41,834 nt of DNA from an uncultured Truepera sp. (GCA_902806425.1 CADCWP010000035.1:1-41834); one strand, 5' to 3'. Counted from the stretch's first letter, positions 1-8,133 are shown. Notes: a model not told the origin generated them from the sequence alone. Numbers and translations: made by a program.

Positions 1-709
1 CGACCGTACCGTTCGGGTCGGCTAGACTCGCCCGCAGCCTGTGACCCGCGGGCTCGCCTTCCAAGTCGGCGAGTATCTCGAGCCGCGCCCCCTCAGCCGA
101 CGCCTCCATGACGAGAGGCCGTACCCCGGCAAAGCGCACCCCGCTCCAAGCTTCCAGATAGATGTCTCGCCAGATCCCCACCGTCACCAGCGTCGGCCCC
201 CAGTCCCAACCGAAGTTGCAGGCCATCTTGCGGATGAAGTTGAAAGGTTCCGGGTAGGCGTTAGGTAGGTCACCCAACTCGACTTGCTTGGCGTAGGCGT
301 AGACGTAGGGCGAGCGGAAGGTGATCGTAAGCTCGTTTTCCCCCTCGTGCACTAAACCCATAAGCTCAAAACGGTAACCGACATGCATCGACTCGGTCTC
401 GGCCAGCAGTTCACCGTTGACGTGGACCTCGGCGACCGTATCGAGTCCGTCGCAGACCAGCGTCAGGTGGTCGTCGGCCAGCAGTTCCGACATCACCGTA
501 AAGGTGCAGGTGTAACGCCAGTCGGAGCGACCGATCCAGGGCGTTGCCAGCTCGTTTTGCGCTGGATACGGGTCTTCGATGACGCCCGCCGCCAGCAGGT
601 CGGTATGGACGCACCCCGGCACGGTCGCCGGGAAGGTGCCGCGGACGGGTTCGGGAACGTCGGTCAGGGCGGAGACGTGCCACTGTGCGGGAAGGTCAAA
701 GCGCTTCAA
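1..709 (-). CDS. Beta-mannosidase (glycoside hydrolase family 2), N-terminal part
   Basis: Reading leftward from a TTG at 709-707 the frame stays open to the window edge, giving about 236 residues of an N-terminal portion. It contains PATVPGCVHTDLL near residue 28 and FIRKMACNFGWDWGP near residue 160. Both are typical of the sugar-binding and jelly-roll part of GH2 beta-mannosidases, which release mannose from the non-reducing end of beta-mannosides. The catalytic TIM barrel lies outside the window. TTG is the only start available, because an in-frame stop lies three codons upstream. It overlaps the stop of the VOC gene as TTGA, and GAGGGGTGAG sits just upstream as ribosome-binding site, so translation is probably coupled. 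It has no signal peptide, so it is likely cytoplasmic and acts on imported oligosaccharides. The family call is firm; the exact substrate is inferred. Confidence 0.85.
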   Translation of the reverse strand, partial: MKRFDLPAQWHVSALTDVPEPVRGTFPATVPGCVHTDLLAAGVIEDPYPAQNELATPWIGRSDWRYTCTFTVMSELLADDHLTLVCDGLDTVAEVHVNGELLAETESMHVGYRFELMGLVHEGENELTITFRSPYVYAYAKQVELGDLPNAYPEPFNFIRKMACNFGWDWGPTLVTVGIWRDIYLEAWSGVRFAGVRPLVMEASAEGARLEILADLEGEPAGHRLRASLADPNGTV

Positions 710-1137
710 AGGGGCTCACCCCTCGCAATCCGGCGTTGCGGCGACTCGGGGCTTAGCTGCATCAGCTCGATAGCGTTGCCGTCGGGGTCGTGAATCCACG
801 CTTGCAGGTTGGTGTCGAGCCCGACGCTCGGGGGCCGGTCTATAGCGACGCCCAGATTACGCAGCTCCTCGACGGTCCCCCGCAGGTCTTCGGTCAGCAA
901 GCAGAGGTGCATAAAGCTCTGCTGACGATTTAGGTCGGGCTCCGGCCCGCCGGGGAACACCTCGATAAAGCGGTCTCCGGCAACGTGCAGATAGACGAGC
1001 ATCAGCGAGCCGTCGTCGTGGTGGAGGCGAAACGCCTCACGGATACCTAAAAGCTCGTAAAACGCTAAGGTCTGATCCATATCCGCCGCCGCGAACGCCG
1101 CGTGCGCCAGGTCGGTGAAGTGTGGGGTTGGGGTCAC
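706..1137 (-). CDS. VOC (glyoxalase/bleomycin-resistance) superfamily protein
   Basis: About 143 residues forming a single VOC unit: HAAFAAADMDQTLAFYELLG at the start, then IEVFPGG, FMHLCLLTED in the middle and WIHDPDGNAIELMQLSPE at the end. The paired beta-alpha-beta-beta-beta modules and the late His/Glu positions match metal-binding VOC enzymes such as glyoxalase I or dioxygenase-like proteins, but the substrate cannot be read from the sequence. I chose GTG at 1137 because homology begins directly after it and because it forms a GTGA overlap with the stop of the upstream relic ORF. A longer TTG start at 1191 would add 18 residues without family resemblance. It lies inside the oligosaccharide operon, so a role in sugar metabolism (epimerase or lyase-like) is possible but unproven. 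Confidence 0.75.
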   Translation of the reverse strand: MTPTPHFTDLAHAAFAAADMDQTLAFYELLGIREAFRLHHDDGSLMLVYLHVAGDRFIEVFPGGPEPDLNRQQSFMHLCLLTEDLRGTVEELRNLGVAIDRPPSVGLDTNLQAWIHDPDGNAIELMQLSPESPQRRIARGEPL

Positions 1138-1313
1138 GCCAGCCAGCCCTTTAGGAGCGCTAAACTCGCGCGGCTGACGCCGCCCGCACAACGCAAACGT
1201 TTAGGTTCGGCCACGCACGTTTTAAGCGGCACCACGACCTCACTCCAGCCCCCGGTCATGCGGTAGCCGAGTCCGCGGGCGACGTAGTTGGCGCTCATCT
1301 GCGAGATGGTCAA
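1134..1313 (-). pseudogene. Relic of a TIM-barrel sugar-phosphate isomerase/epimerase-like gene, kept as a short ORF
   Basis: A 59-codon ORF starts with TTG at 1313, six bases after a perfect AAAGGAG ribosome-binding site. Its first 25 or so residues (LTISQMSANYVARGLGYRM, then TGGWSE) resemble the N-terminus of xylose-isomerase-like TIM-barrel sugar isomerases/epimerases, recognised by eye only. After this the sequence becomes low-quality and basic and ends at TGA, far short of the usual 280-330 residues. This points to a large internal deletion or frameshift. The stop overlaps the GTG start of the VOC gene as GTGA. It may still be translated and serve as a leader for the genes downstream. 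The family assignment is tentative. Confidence 0.45.
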
Positions 1314-1364
1314 GATAGTCTCCTTTAGGGCAGCTTGACGCTGAATGCCGCAGCCCGGTCGAAG

Positions 1365-1412
1365 AAGCAACGAGTAAAGGCTTTTACCCTTATTGCTCGG
1401 CACTCACTGCTC
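1365..1412. repeat. Dispersed intergenic repeat, copy 1
   Basis: AAGCAACGAGT-A-AAGG, then TTTAC and TCACTGCTC, occur here between the ATPase stop and the relic ORF. They occur again in the same order at 18404-18437, with about 14 nt less between the blocks. GTAAAGGCTTTTAC inside it is a near-palindrome, so the RNA could fold. Function unknown. Confidence 0.45.
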
Positions 1413-1421
1413 ATTGCGGCA

Positions 1422-2240
1422 TTAATGCAGCGTCGGCACGTCGGCTATAAGCGCCCGCGTGTACGGGTGCTGGCTCTGTGCCACCACCTGCTCGGTGGGG
1501 CCGGTATCGACGAGTTCGCCCCTGTACATCACCAGCAAACGGTCGCTCACGTAGTACGCCTGCCCCAGGTCGTGGGTGATCAAGAGGAGCGTCGTGCCGG
1601 TCGCGTCGCGGACATCTTTAAGCTGGTTTAGGATGCTGACCCGCAACGAGGCGTCGAGCATCGAGGTCGGTTCGTCGGCAATCAGCAGTTGCGGCGCGAG
1701 CATCAGCGCCCGCGCCATCATCACCCGCTGCCGCTGCCCGCCGGAGAGTTCGTACGGACGCTTTTCTAACAGCGATTCCGACAAGCCAACCTGCGACAAC
1801 GCGGTTCGGAGCCGCGAGTCCCTTTCTGCGCGCGTGGGCTGTTTTTGCAGCACACCCAGCGCCGAGAGCATCACCCGCCGTACGCTGTAAAACTGATTAA
1901 ACGACGCGAAGGGGTCCTGAAAGACCGCCTGCACCTCACGCCAGTAGGCGGTTTTAGGGCCGTGCGTGACATTTTTACCCAAGAGTTGAATCTCGCCCGA
2001 GGTCGGAGCCAGAAGCCGGAGTAAAAGCCGCGCCAGCGTCGATTTGCCGCTGCCGGACTCGCCGACTAAAGCGACGATCTCACCCGGATACAGCTCAAAC
2101 GAGACGTCTTTAACCGCCGCGACGGCGTTTGCGCCGGAGCCGAAGGTGCGGTTTAGGTTGCGAACGGCCAGCAGCGGCTGCGTTTGGTCTACGGGGGACT
2201 TTTGAACCCCTGTGTGGGAGGGCCTAACCGACGCGTCCAT
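1422..2240 (-). CDS. ABC transporter ATP-binding protein, OppF/DppF type
   Basis: A 272-residue nucleotide-binding subunit that would power the adjacent permeases. Walker A GESGSGKST is at residues 60-68, the signature LSGGQ at 165-169, Walker B LLIADEP at 185-191 and the switch histidine near 223. FQDPFASFN after the Q-loop and the C-terminal HPYTRAL motif are typical of the OppF/DppF branch. The ATG at 2240 is preceded by GGAGG at good spacing and overlaps the end of the partner ATPase by 17 nt. It is the last transporter gene of the operon. OppF/DppF-type transporters also serve oligosaccharides in some thermophiles, so 'peptide' should not be assumed. Confidence 0.93.
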   Translation of the reverse strand: MDASVRPSHTGVQKSPVDQTQPLLAVRNLNRTFGSGANAVAAVKDVSFELYPGEIVALVGESGSGKSTLARLLLRLLAPTSGEIQLLGKNVTHGPKTAYWREVQAVFQDPFASFNQFYSVRRVMLSALGVLQKQPTRAERDSRLRTALSQVGLSESLLEKRPYELSGGQRQRVMMARALMLAPQLLIADEPTSMLDASLRVSILNQLKDVRDATGTTLLLITHDLGQAYYVSDRLLVMYRGELVDTGPTEQVVAQSQHPYTRALIADVPTLH

Positions 2241-3258
2241 CAGGTCCTCCTACTAAATTCCCCGCGAGGAGCTGCCGCGCTTCAAGGGTGCGCCAGCAGG
2301 CGGCGAAGTGCGACCCACTATCCCCGACTTCGACCAGCGGGGGAACCTCTTCCCTGGAACGCGTGTCGGCCAGGGGACAGCGCGGGTGAAAGCGGCAACC
2401 CTTCGGCATGGCGGCAAGGTCGGGGGGCGAACCGGGAATACCGAGCACCCGAGCAGCCCGGATATGCGGCTCGGGGACCAAGATCGAACCTACCAGCGCG
2501 CGCGCGTAGGGGTGCTCCGGCGTGTTGATCACCCGTTCGGTCGGCCCGAGTTCGGCAACTTTACCGGCGTACATGACCGCGACCCGGTCGGCAATGTGGC
2601 GCAGGAGCGGCAGGTCGTGGGTGATAAAAAGCACCCCTGAGATGATCTTGCGCGCCAGCAAATCTTTGAGCATCTCGACCACCGCGCGCTGCGACGACAC
2701 GTCGAGCGCCGAGGTCGGCTCGTCGGCGATCAGGATAGTGGGGTCTAAAAGCGTCGAGATGACCGTGATAACGCGCTGGCGCATTCCACCGGAGAGTTCG
2801 TGCGGGTAACGCTCCAAGACCCGCGTGGGCAGACCCAGCTGCTCGAGCCGCGCTCCCGCCCGCCCCCACGCCGCCTTGCGCGTGGTGCGCTCGTGTGCCC
2901 GCAGCACGTCGTACGCGAGGTCACGCACGCGGGTCGTCGGGTTCATCGCGTTCATCGCGCTTTGTGGCAGGGTTGAGATGAGTTTGCCGCGTTCGCTGCG
3001 TGGGAGCGGGTCGCTTTCGGTCAGGTCGGCGTGCCGCCCCTGAACCTGCATGGTCCCGCTTTTGACGTACAGGGGCGGCGCGGCGTTTAGCGCCAAAATG
3101 GTCGCCAGCGTCGATTTGCCACAGCCCGACTCGCCGACGACGCCCAGAACTTCGCCTTCGCGCAAATCTATAGATACGTCATCAACAGCGTGCAGCTCTA
3201 CCCCATTAGCCAAACGGTAGGCGGCCCGCAGATTTTGAACGCTCAGCAGCGCAGCCAT
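2224..3258 (-). CDS. ABC transporter ATP-binding protein, OppD/DppD type
   Basis: A 344-residue ATPase with Walker A GESGCGKST (42-50), signature LSGGM (155-159), Walker B ILIADEP (175-181) and the HDL switch. The extended C-terminus carries GIPGSPPDLAAMPKGCRFHP followed by RCPLA and a later FAACW. This is the cysteine-containing oligopeptide/dipeptide-type tail (Cys288, Cys294, Cys321) that in relatives can hold an iron-sulfur cluster. The ATG overlaps the stop of the upstream permease gene by one base (TGATG), with GAGGAGG upstream. It forms the ABC heterodimer with the gene at 1422-2240. Confidence 0.93.
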   Translation of the reverse strand: MAALLSVQNLRAAYRLANGVELHAVDDVSIDLREGEVLGVVGESGCGKSTLATILALNAAPPLYVKSGTMQVQGRHADLTESDPLPRSERGKLISTLPQSAMNAMNPTTRVRDLAYDVLRAHERTTRKAAWGRAGARLEQLGLPTRVLERYPHELSGGMRQRVITVISTLLDPTILIADEPTSALDVSSQRAVVEMLKDLLARKIISGVLFITHDLPLLRHIADRVAVMYAGKVAELGPTERVINTPEHPYARALVGSILVPEPHIRAARVLGIPGSPPDLAAMPKGCRFHPRCPLADTRSREEVPPLVEVGDSGSHFAACWRTLEARQLLAGNLVGGPDGRVG

Positions 3259-4088
3259 CAGCGCCTCCTCAACCGGGGATTAAAAAACTCGTCCAGACTC
3301 GACTGGAGCAGCAGGAGCGAAAACGCGATCACCGAGAGCAGGATTGTTTGGGGCAGGATGGCCCAGTACGCGCCCGTCCGCAGCGCCTCACCTTGGAGGG
3401 CGCTCTGGAGCATCTTGCCGAGCGAGATGCTCTGGCTCGGCCCGAGGCCCAGCAAACTCAAGCCCGCTTCGTTGAGCACGCCGCTCGAGAGTTGCAACAC
3501 GAACGCCATCACCACGTAGCTCATCATGTACGGCAGGATTTCGCGCATGATGACGCCGAACGTCCCGGCCCCGGAGAGTTTGGCGACGTCGACGTGTTCG
3601 CGCGTCTTTAACGATGAAGTCTGCGCCCGCACCGCCCGCGCCGTCCACGGCCAGCTCGTCACCCCGATAATGACGCCCAAAAGCAGGGTCGAGCGGTTTT
3701 GCAACGCGACCGACAGGAGCACCAAGATCACGATGGTCGGCACCGTGATGAGGATATTCGTAAAGCCCATCAAGATTTCGTCCAATAGCCCGCCGATATA
3801 CCCCGACAGGGTGCCGATAGCGACCCCGATAAGCGTCGCCACAACCCCCGCGACCAGGCCAATATAGAGCGAGGTGCCGAGGCCGTGCATGAGCTGCAAA
3901 AAGACGTCGTTGCCGATAGCGTCGGTACCGAGCCAAATCTGCGACGAAGGCTCGTCGTAGCGCCCGCCGACGGCGAAAAGCGGGTTGCGGTCGTCGAGGC
4001 GCGGCCCGACAAGCGCCGTCACCACGATCAGGGCGATGAGGGAGAAGCTCAGGCGAAAGCGCCCGTTGCCGAAAAGTGACCGGATCAC
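3258..4088 (-). CDS. ABC transporter permease, DppC/OppC type
   Basis: A 276-residue inner-membrane protein with an N-terminal transmembrane helix, an OppC-like periplasmic stretch (HWLGTD-like motif as IWLGTDAIGNDVF near residue 53), and five further helices. The EAA-type coupling loop is REHVDVAKLSGAGTFGVIMR, residues about 170-190. It pairs with the DppB-type permease to form the pore. The start is GTG at 4088, giving a GTGA overlap with the stop of the preceding permease gene, which implies translational coupling. Confidence 0.92.
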   Translation of the reverse strand: MIRSLFGNGRFRLSFSLIALIVVTALVGPRLDDRNPLFAVGGRYDEPSSQIWLGTDAIGNDVFLQLMHGLGTSLYIGLVAGVVATLIGVAIGTLSGYIGGLLDEILMGFTNILITVPTIVILVLLSVALQNRSTLLLGVIIGVTSWPWTARAVRAQTSSLKTREHVDVAKLSGAGTFGVIMREILPYMMSYVVMAFVLQLSSGVLNEAGLSLLGLGPSQSISLGKMLQSALQGEALRTGAYWAILPQTILLSVIAFSLLLLQSSLDEFFNPRLRRR

Positions 4089-5098
4089 GCGCCCGCTCCG
4101 TGCGCCGTGCGGATACGTGGGTCGATAAGGCCGTAGGTGAGGTCGACCAGGAAGTTGGCCGCGAGCACCGCGACGGTAATCAGCATCGTCACCCCCTGAA
4201 TCACCGGGTAGTCGTTCTGCCGGATGGCGTCGAACAAGACCGTGCCGAGGCCCGGATACGAAAACACGATCTCGGTGATCAGCGCGCCCCCGGCGAGCGC
4301 GCCGATAGAGAGCGCCAAACCGGTGATCTGCGGCAACATGGCGTTCCGGAAAATGCCCCGGACGATGCGGGGTTCGCGCAGCCCCAGCGAACGCTCGTAG
4401 CCGACGTAATCCGCGCCGAGTTCATAGATCGCCATCGACCGCATCCCGATAGCCTGACCACCGATTACCACTAGCAGGAGCGACAAAAACGGCAACAGGT
4501 AGTGCCGGAAGGCGTCGGCGATAAAACCCCAGGTCCAGCTCGGGGAGGAGGCGAAACCGTACGCGCCGCCGGTTGGAAACCACGGCAGCGCCACCGCGAA
4601 GGTGTAGAGGAGCAAGATAGCCAGGCCGTAGTAGGGGATGCTCGAGAACGCCAAGGAGCCCAAAAACGCGCCCCGGTCGACCCATCCACCCTTATACGCC
4701 GCCAACGCGCCCAAAATATTGCCCAAAATCCAACCCAGCAAGATCGTCGGCAGCTGCAACGCTAGCGTCCAAGGCAGCGCCGCCCCGATCAGGCTGTTCA
4801 CGCTCGTCGGATAGTTGCCGAGTGACGTGCCCAGGTCGCCGCGAAAGAGGTTTCCCAGGTAGGAGATAAACTGCTCCAGGGGCGACTTGTCGAGGCCAAA
4901 CTCGACGATATAGGTGTCGTACACGCGCTGCATAGCCTCGCCCGAAGCGCCCCCGCCCTGCGCCATCTGCGACACGATAGCGTCGACCGGGTTGCCGGGG
5001 ATAAGGCGCGGCAAGAAAAAATTAAGCGCCATCGCGGCGACGAAGGCGAGCAGATACCAGAATAGTTTGTTGAGAAGATAACGTCCAAACGGATTCAT
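4085..5098 (-). CDS. ABC transporter permease, DppB/OppB type
   Basis: A 337-residue membrane protein: N-terminal helix (RYLLNKLFWYLLAFVAAMAL), FFLPRLIPGNPVD motif typical of DppB/OppB, then five helices and the coupling loop GADYVGYERSLGLREPRIV. It ends in DLTYGLIDPRIR, the usual C-terminal signature of this family. I prefer ATG at 5098 because GGGGGA lies at proper spacing; a TTG at 5110 would add four residues. The gap to the binding-protein gene holds a strong hairpin (5112-5135). Confidence 0.92.
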   Translation of the reverse strand: MNPFGRYLLNKLFWYLLAFVAAMALNFFLPRLIPGNPVDAIVSQMAQGGGASGEAMQRVYDTYIVEFGLDKSPLEQFISYLGNLFRGDLGTSLGNYPTSVNSLIGAALPWTLALQLPTILLGWILGNILGALAAYKGGWVDRGAFLGSLAFSSIPYYGLAILLLYTFAVALPWFPTGGAYGFASSPSWTWGFIADAFRHYLLPFLSLLLVVIGGQAIGMRSMAIYELGADYVGYERSLGLREPRIVRGIFRNAMLPQITGLALSIGALAGGALITEIVFSYPGLGTVLFDAIRQNDYPVIQGVTMLITVAVLAANFLVDLTYGLIDPRIRTAHGAGA

Positions 5099-5111
5099 AG
5101 GGTCCCCCAAA

Positions 5112-5135
5112 GGGTGCCGAGCGGTCCCGGCACCC
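5112..5135 (-). promoter_or_regulatory. Intercistronic RNA hairpin between binding-protein and permease genes
   Basis: On the transcribed strand GGGTGCCG and CGGCACCC form a perfect 8-bp stem with an 8-nt loop, followed by TTT. It sits between the binding-protein stop and the permease start. Such hairpins often stabilise the upstream message or partly terminate transcription, giving excess binding protein over permease. Confidence 0.65.
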
Positions 5136-5147
5136 CACCAGGCTTAA

Positions 5148-6839
5148 CTACTCGGCTTCAGAGGTGATGTTGAAAAACACCTGTACACCGGACTGAGAGT
5201 GCATAGGCGGGGCGTAGGGGTTTTCAGCCGTCGGAAAGTTTTTCCACACGGCGCTGTCGAAGGTGTAGAACTGTAGCGGACGGTACATCAGCGGGATAAC
5301 CGGAATGTCGGTACGGAAGATCTCGTCTAGCTGCGCGTAGAACTGGCCCTGCTCTTCGGGCGGGGCGGCAGCAGCCTGGTCGAGGAGTTCGGCGACCTCG
5401 GGGTTTTCGTAACGGCCATAGTTCCAGAACGCGGTCTGACCGGCTTCGGGAACGCCCCTGATGTCGAGCACGTCCCGGAAGCGGGGCCACGGTGCGGCGG
5501 CGCTTGTCCCGGAAGCAGTGTTCATGGCGAGGTCAAAGTTGCCGTTTTGCATGTTCGTCTGCCACACCGACTGCTCGGGAAAGTTCGTCTTGATGTCGAT
5601 GCCGACCGCCTGGGCGCTCGAGGCCACGATCTCTAACGCCTGATTCCAGTCTGTCCAGCCGTACGGCGCTGAGACCTCCCACGGTCCGAGGCGGGTGCCG
5701 TCGGGAAGCACGTAGATGCCGTCGTCGCCCTTTTGAGCGCCGAGTTCACCCTCGAGAATCTCCACCGCGCGGTTGGGATCGAAGGTCCAGCCCGTTTCCG
5801 CGATGGCCTCGGGGTCGAAATAGGGGTCTTCACCGCCGCCGGGGACGATCAAACTGGCGTTGACCGGCACCGAGTAGCTTGACATGGCGGTCTCGGCGAT
5901 GAGCGGGTAGTTGATGGTGTAGGCGAGCGCGCGGCGCACCGCCGGGTTATCTAAACCAGGCTTGCTGACGTTAATCCACATCATCGGGATGTTACCGGGC
6001 AGGTAGTAGGGCTCTTCATCCATCCAGGTGCTGATGGGTTCACCCTGCTCAGCGAGCGTCCAGACCTCGGGAATAAAGTTCTGCGACAGGTCAAGCTGCC
6101 CCTGCGAGAAGGCCAGGTTGGCGGCGTCGTTTGAGGCGAAGATCGGGTGAACGAGGTAGGTGGGTGCGGGCAGGCCGTAGACCGCTTCGCCCCAGTAGTC
6201 CGGCGCGCGCTCTAAGATGATGCGCTCGTTGTTGGCGCTCGAGAGCGTGTACGGCCCGGAGCCGACCGGCTCGAGGTTGGCAAACTGGACCAGCGACGCC
6301 TCTTGTTCCTCCAAGCCCGACCAGATGTGCTCGGGCAAGATAGCTACCGAGGTAAGAAAGTTGCGTACCAGCCCCAAGTTGAGGCGTTCCTGGTTCAGCG
6401 TGAAGGTAATCGTGCGCTCATCAGTCGCCTCGACCGCCGTCACGTAATCCCAAAACGACGCGTACTCGACTCCCTGCCGCTGACCCAGTTCGTAAGCATA
6501 CACGACGTCTTCGCTGGTGAGCGGCTCGCCGTCTTGGAACGCGGTGCCCTCTTGCAGGGTCACGACAAACGCGTCTTCGCCCTCTTCCAAGCTGGCCCCG
6601 AGACGCGGATCGAGTTCGCCGGTCACTAGGTTAAAGGTGAAGAGCGACTCGTAGATGAGGTTGAACCCACCCCCTTCGTTGACCGGCCAGGCGCGTACCG
6701 GGCCGACCGGGTTAAAAGAGCTGGGCGGTCCCCACTGATGTCCGGTGATATACAGCGTTTCGTCGCGTGGAGGGTTCTGCGCGGCGGCGACGCCCAAAAA
6801 GGCGGCGGCGAGCAGCGTCAGCGTGCGTATCTGTTTCAT
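5148..6839 (-). CDS. ABC transporter substrate-binding protein, family 5 (probable oligosaccharide binder)
   Basis: A 563-residue exported protein. Residues 1-20 form a Sec signal peptide ending AAA|QNPP, with no lipobox cysteine, so the protein should be free in the periplasm. The mature part has the SBP_bac_5 layout: ETLYITGHQWGPPSSFNP start, DPRLGASLEEG, FQDGEPLTSEDVVYAYELG, and a late IPLMYRPLQFYTF segment. The YITGHQWGPPSSFNP opening resembles members from Thermotoga-type systems that bind beta-linked oligosaccharides rather than peptides (from memory). ATG at 6839 is chosen because AGGAGAG lies directly upstream and it starts the signal peptide; upstream in-frame codons are spurious. 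It is the first transporter gene after the LacI regulator. Confidence 0.88.
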   Translation of the reverse strand: MKQIRTLTLLAAAFLGVAAAQNPPRDETLYITGHQWGPPSSFNPVGPVRAWPVNEGGGFNLIYESLFTFNLVTGELDPRLGASLEEGEDAFVVTLQEGTAFQDGEPLTSEDVVYAYELGQRQGVEYASFWDYVTAVEATDERTITFTLNQERLNLGLVRNFLTSVAILPEHIWSGLEEQEASLVQFANLEPVGSGPYTLSSANNERIILERAPDYWGEAVYGLPAPTYLVHPIFASNDAANLAFSQGQLDLSQNFIPEVWTLAEQGEPISTWMDEEPYYLPGNIPMMWINVSKPGLDNPAVRRALAYTINYPLIAETAMSSYSVPVNASLIVPGGGEDPYFDPEAIAETGWTFDPNRAVEILEGELGAQKGDDGIYVLPDGTRLGPWEVSAPYGWTDWNQALEIVASSAQAVGIDIKTNFPEQSVWQTNMQNGNFDLAMNTASGTSAAAPWPRFRDVLDIRGVPEAGQTAFWNYGRYENPEVAELLDQAAAAPPEEQGQFYAQLDEIFRTDIPVIPLMYRPLQFYTFDSAVWKNFPTAENPYAPPMHSQSGVQVFFNITSEAE

Positions 6840-6961
6840 TCGGTCTCTCCTAAAAAGAGTGTGGGTCACTTCTTGGGCAGGGGCGCTTTTTACGGGAGTA
6901 CTTTCATATAGAGTCACTTCGGGCGGGCTTTAAGTCCTGACCTCCTCTACTGGCTACGGGC

Positions 6962-7960
6962 TCATGAGGTGTCCCCCGGCTCGAGCTGCGTCGGAACCAC
7001 GACCTGCTGCGGCGGGGCCTCCGGGTTCTGGATCTGCCTGAGCAAAACCCGTACTCCCGCTGCGCCGAGTTCCTGCTTGTCCACCGCCACCGTGGTGAGC
7101 CGCGTCTTGCGGTGTTCGGCCCCGGTGGTGCCGTCGTAACCGACCACGGACACATCTTCCGGCACCCGGACCCCGAGGGTCTCCAAAACCTGCACCACCG
7201 AGTAGCCCACCGCGTCGTTTGCGCAGACGACGCCGTCCGGGCGGTAGCTCGCAAAAAGGGCGTGAAGCGCGCCGTAAAGGTCGGCAAAACTCCTGCCCTC
7301 AACGACCGGGCCGGACCCCAACCCCGCCTCACGCAGCACCTCCTCAAAGCCCACGTGGCGCGCCCTAAAGTTGGGTTGGGCGAGCGTCATAGCCGCGAAC
7401 ACCAAGCGACGCCGCCCCTTTGACAACAGGTGCCGCGTCGCCACCCGGCTGCCCTCAACGTTTTGGCTGACGACGCTGCTGAGCCCCTCGGCTTCACCGT
7501 CGATCACGACGAGCGGCGTGCTGGCGCTCAGCTCGCGCAAAAACGCCGCCTCCACGTCGTAGCCGATATATAAAATGCCATCGGCGCGGCGCTCGGAAGC
7601 GAGATGCAAAAGGTCATCGCCGCGTTTAAGGCTCGTCAAGAGCAAGTTGAGGTCGTGCCGCTCCAACTCCGCTTCGACTCCGGCCAAGACCTCGCTGTAA
7701 AAGGCGCTGGTAAAAATGGGTTGGAACACGCTGCGTACGGCGACCGCTACGTTGCCGGTGCGGCCCCGCGCGAGGCCCCGCGCCTGCGCCATCGGGTGGT
7801 AGCCGAGTTCACGCGCCAGCTGCTGCACCCGCGCCCGAGTCGCCTCGGAAATCTCCGGGTCGCCGTTGAGCGATTTTGAGACCGTACCGATAGCGACGCC
7901 CGCGGCTTTAGCTACGCTTCTAATTGAGACACGTCCGCTAGACACGCCTGTGCCCTTCAC
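6962..7960 (-). CDS. LacI/GalR-family transcriptional regulator
   Basis: A 332-residue repressor. The helix-turn-helix and hinge occupy residues about 12-60 (VSIRSVAKAAGVAIGTVSKS, then LARELGYHPMAQARGLA). A periplasmic-binding-protein-like sensor domain follows, with GILYIGYDVEA, VDGEAEGLSSVV, RPDGVVCANDAVGYSV and VSVVGYDGTTGAEH, the standard ligand-binding landmarks. Ligands of this family are usually sugars, which supports the carbohydrate role of the adjacent transporter and mannosidase. The start is GTG at 7960; an inner GTG at 7945 is also possible. Two palindromes lie between its -10 box and start, so autoregulation is likely. Confidence 0.9.
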   Translation of the reverse strand: MKGTGVSSGRVSIRSVAKAAGVAIGTVSKSLNGDPEISEATRARVQQLARELGYHPMAQARGLARGRTGNVAVAVRSVFQPIFTSAFYSEVLAGVEAELERHDLNLLLTSLKRGDDLLHLASERRADGILYIGYDVEAAFLRELSASTPLVVIDGEAEGLSSVVSQNVEGSRVATRHLLSKGRRRLVFAAMTLAQPNFRARHVGFEEVLREAGLGSGPVVEGRSFADLYGALHALFASYRPDGVVCANDAVGYSVVQVLETLGVRVPEDVSVVGYDGTTGAEHRKTRLTTVAVDKQELGAAGVRVLLRQIQNPEAPPQQVVVPTQLEPGDTS

Positions 7961-7984
7961 AGCGCCCCGAGGGTCGTAAACGCC

Positions 7985-8002
7985 TACGAAAGCGGTTTCG
8001 TA
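7985..8002. promoter_or_regulatory. LacI-type operator, 18-bp palindrome with central CG
   Basis: TACGAAAGCGGTTTCGTA is symmetric except at one base pair (the positions flanking the central CG). The size, the GAAA/TTTC arms and the CG centre match LacI/GalR operators. It lies 25 nt upstream of the regulator's GTG and downstream of the proposed -10 box. Confidence 0.7.
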
Positions 8003-8021
8003 AAGTTGTTAAAACTGCTTT
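8002..8021. promoter_or_regulatory. Second, weaker palindrome next to the LacI operator
   Basis: AAAG-nn-GTT-nn-AAC-nn-CTTT has symmetric half-sites and abuts the first operator. It could be an auxiliary site for the same regulator, although its centre is AA rather than CG. Confidence 0.35.
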
Positions 8022-8027
8022 GAGGCT

Positions 8028-8033
8028 AGCATA
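8028..8033 (-). promoter_or_regulatory. Extended -10 box for the LacI-family gene
   Basis: On the minus strand TGG-TATGCT fits the extended -10 pattern TGn-TAnnnT. No good -35 is seen. Transcripts would begin just before the two palindromes. Confidence 0.4.
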
Positions 8034-8133
8034 CCAGTTTAGAAATCGCAAGCCCACAGGGGTCAACGGATTTCCTGAAGCAGTGCTAGAGCAGCGCCAA
8101 GCTGTACCCCAAACCAAGGTAAGCCACGCTCCC

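Noticed and set aside
2184-2809. Several plus-strand open frames over the ATPase genes
   Set aside because: Both ATPase genes on the minus strand have all motifs intact. The plus-strand frames are shadows.
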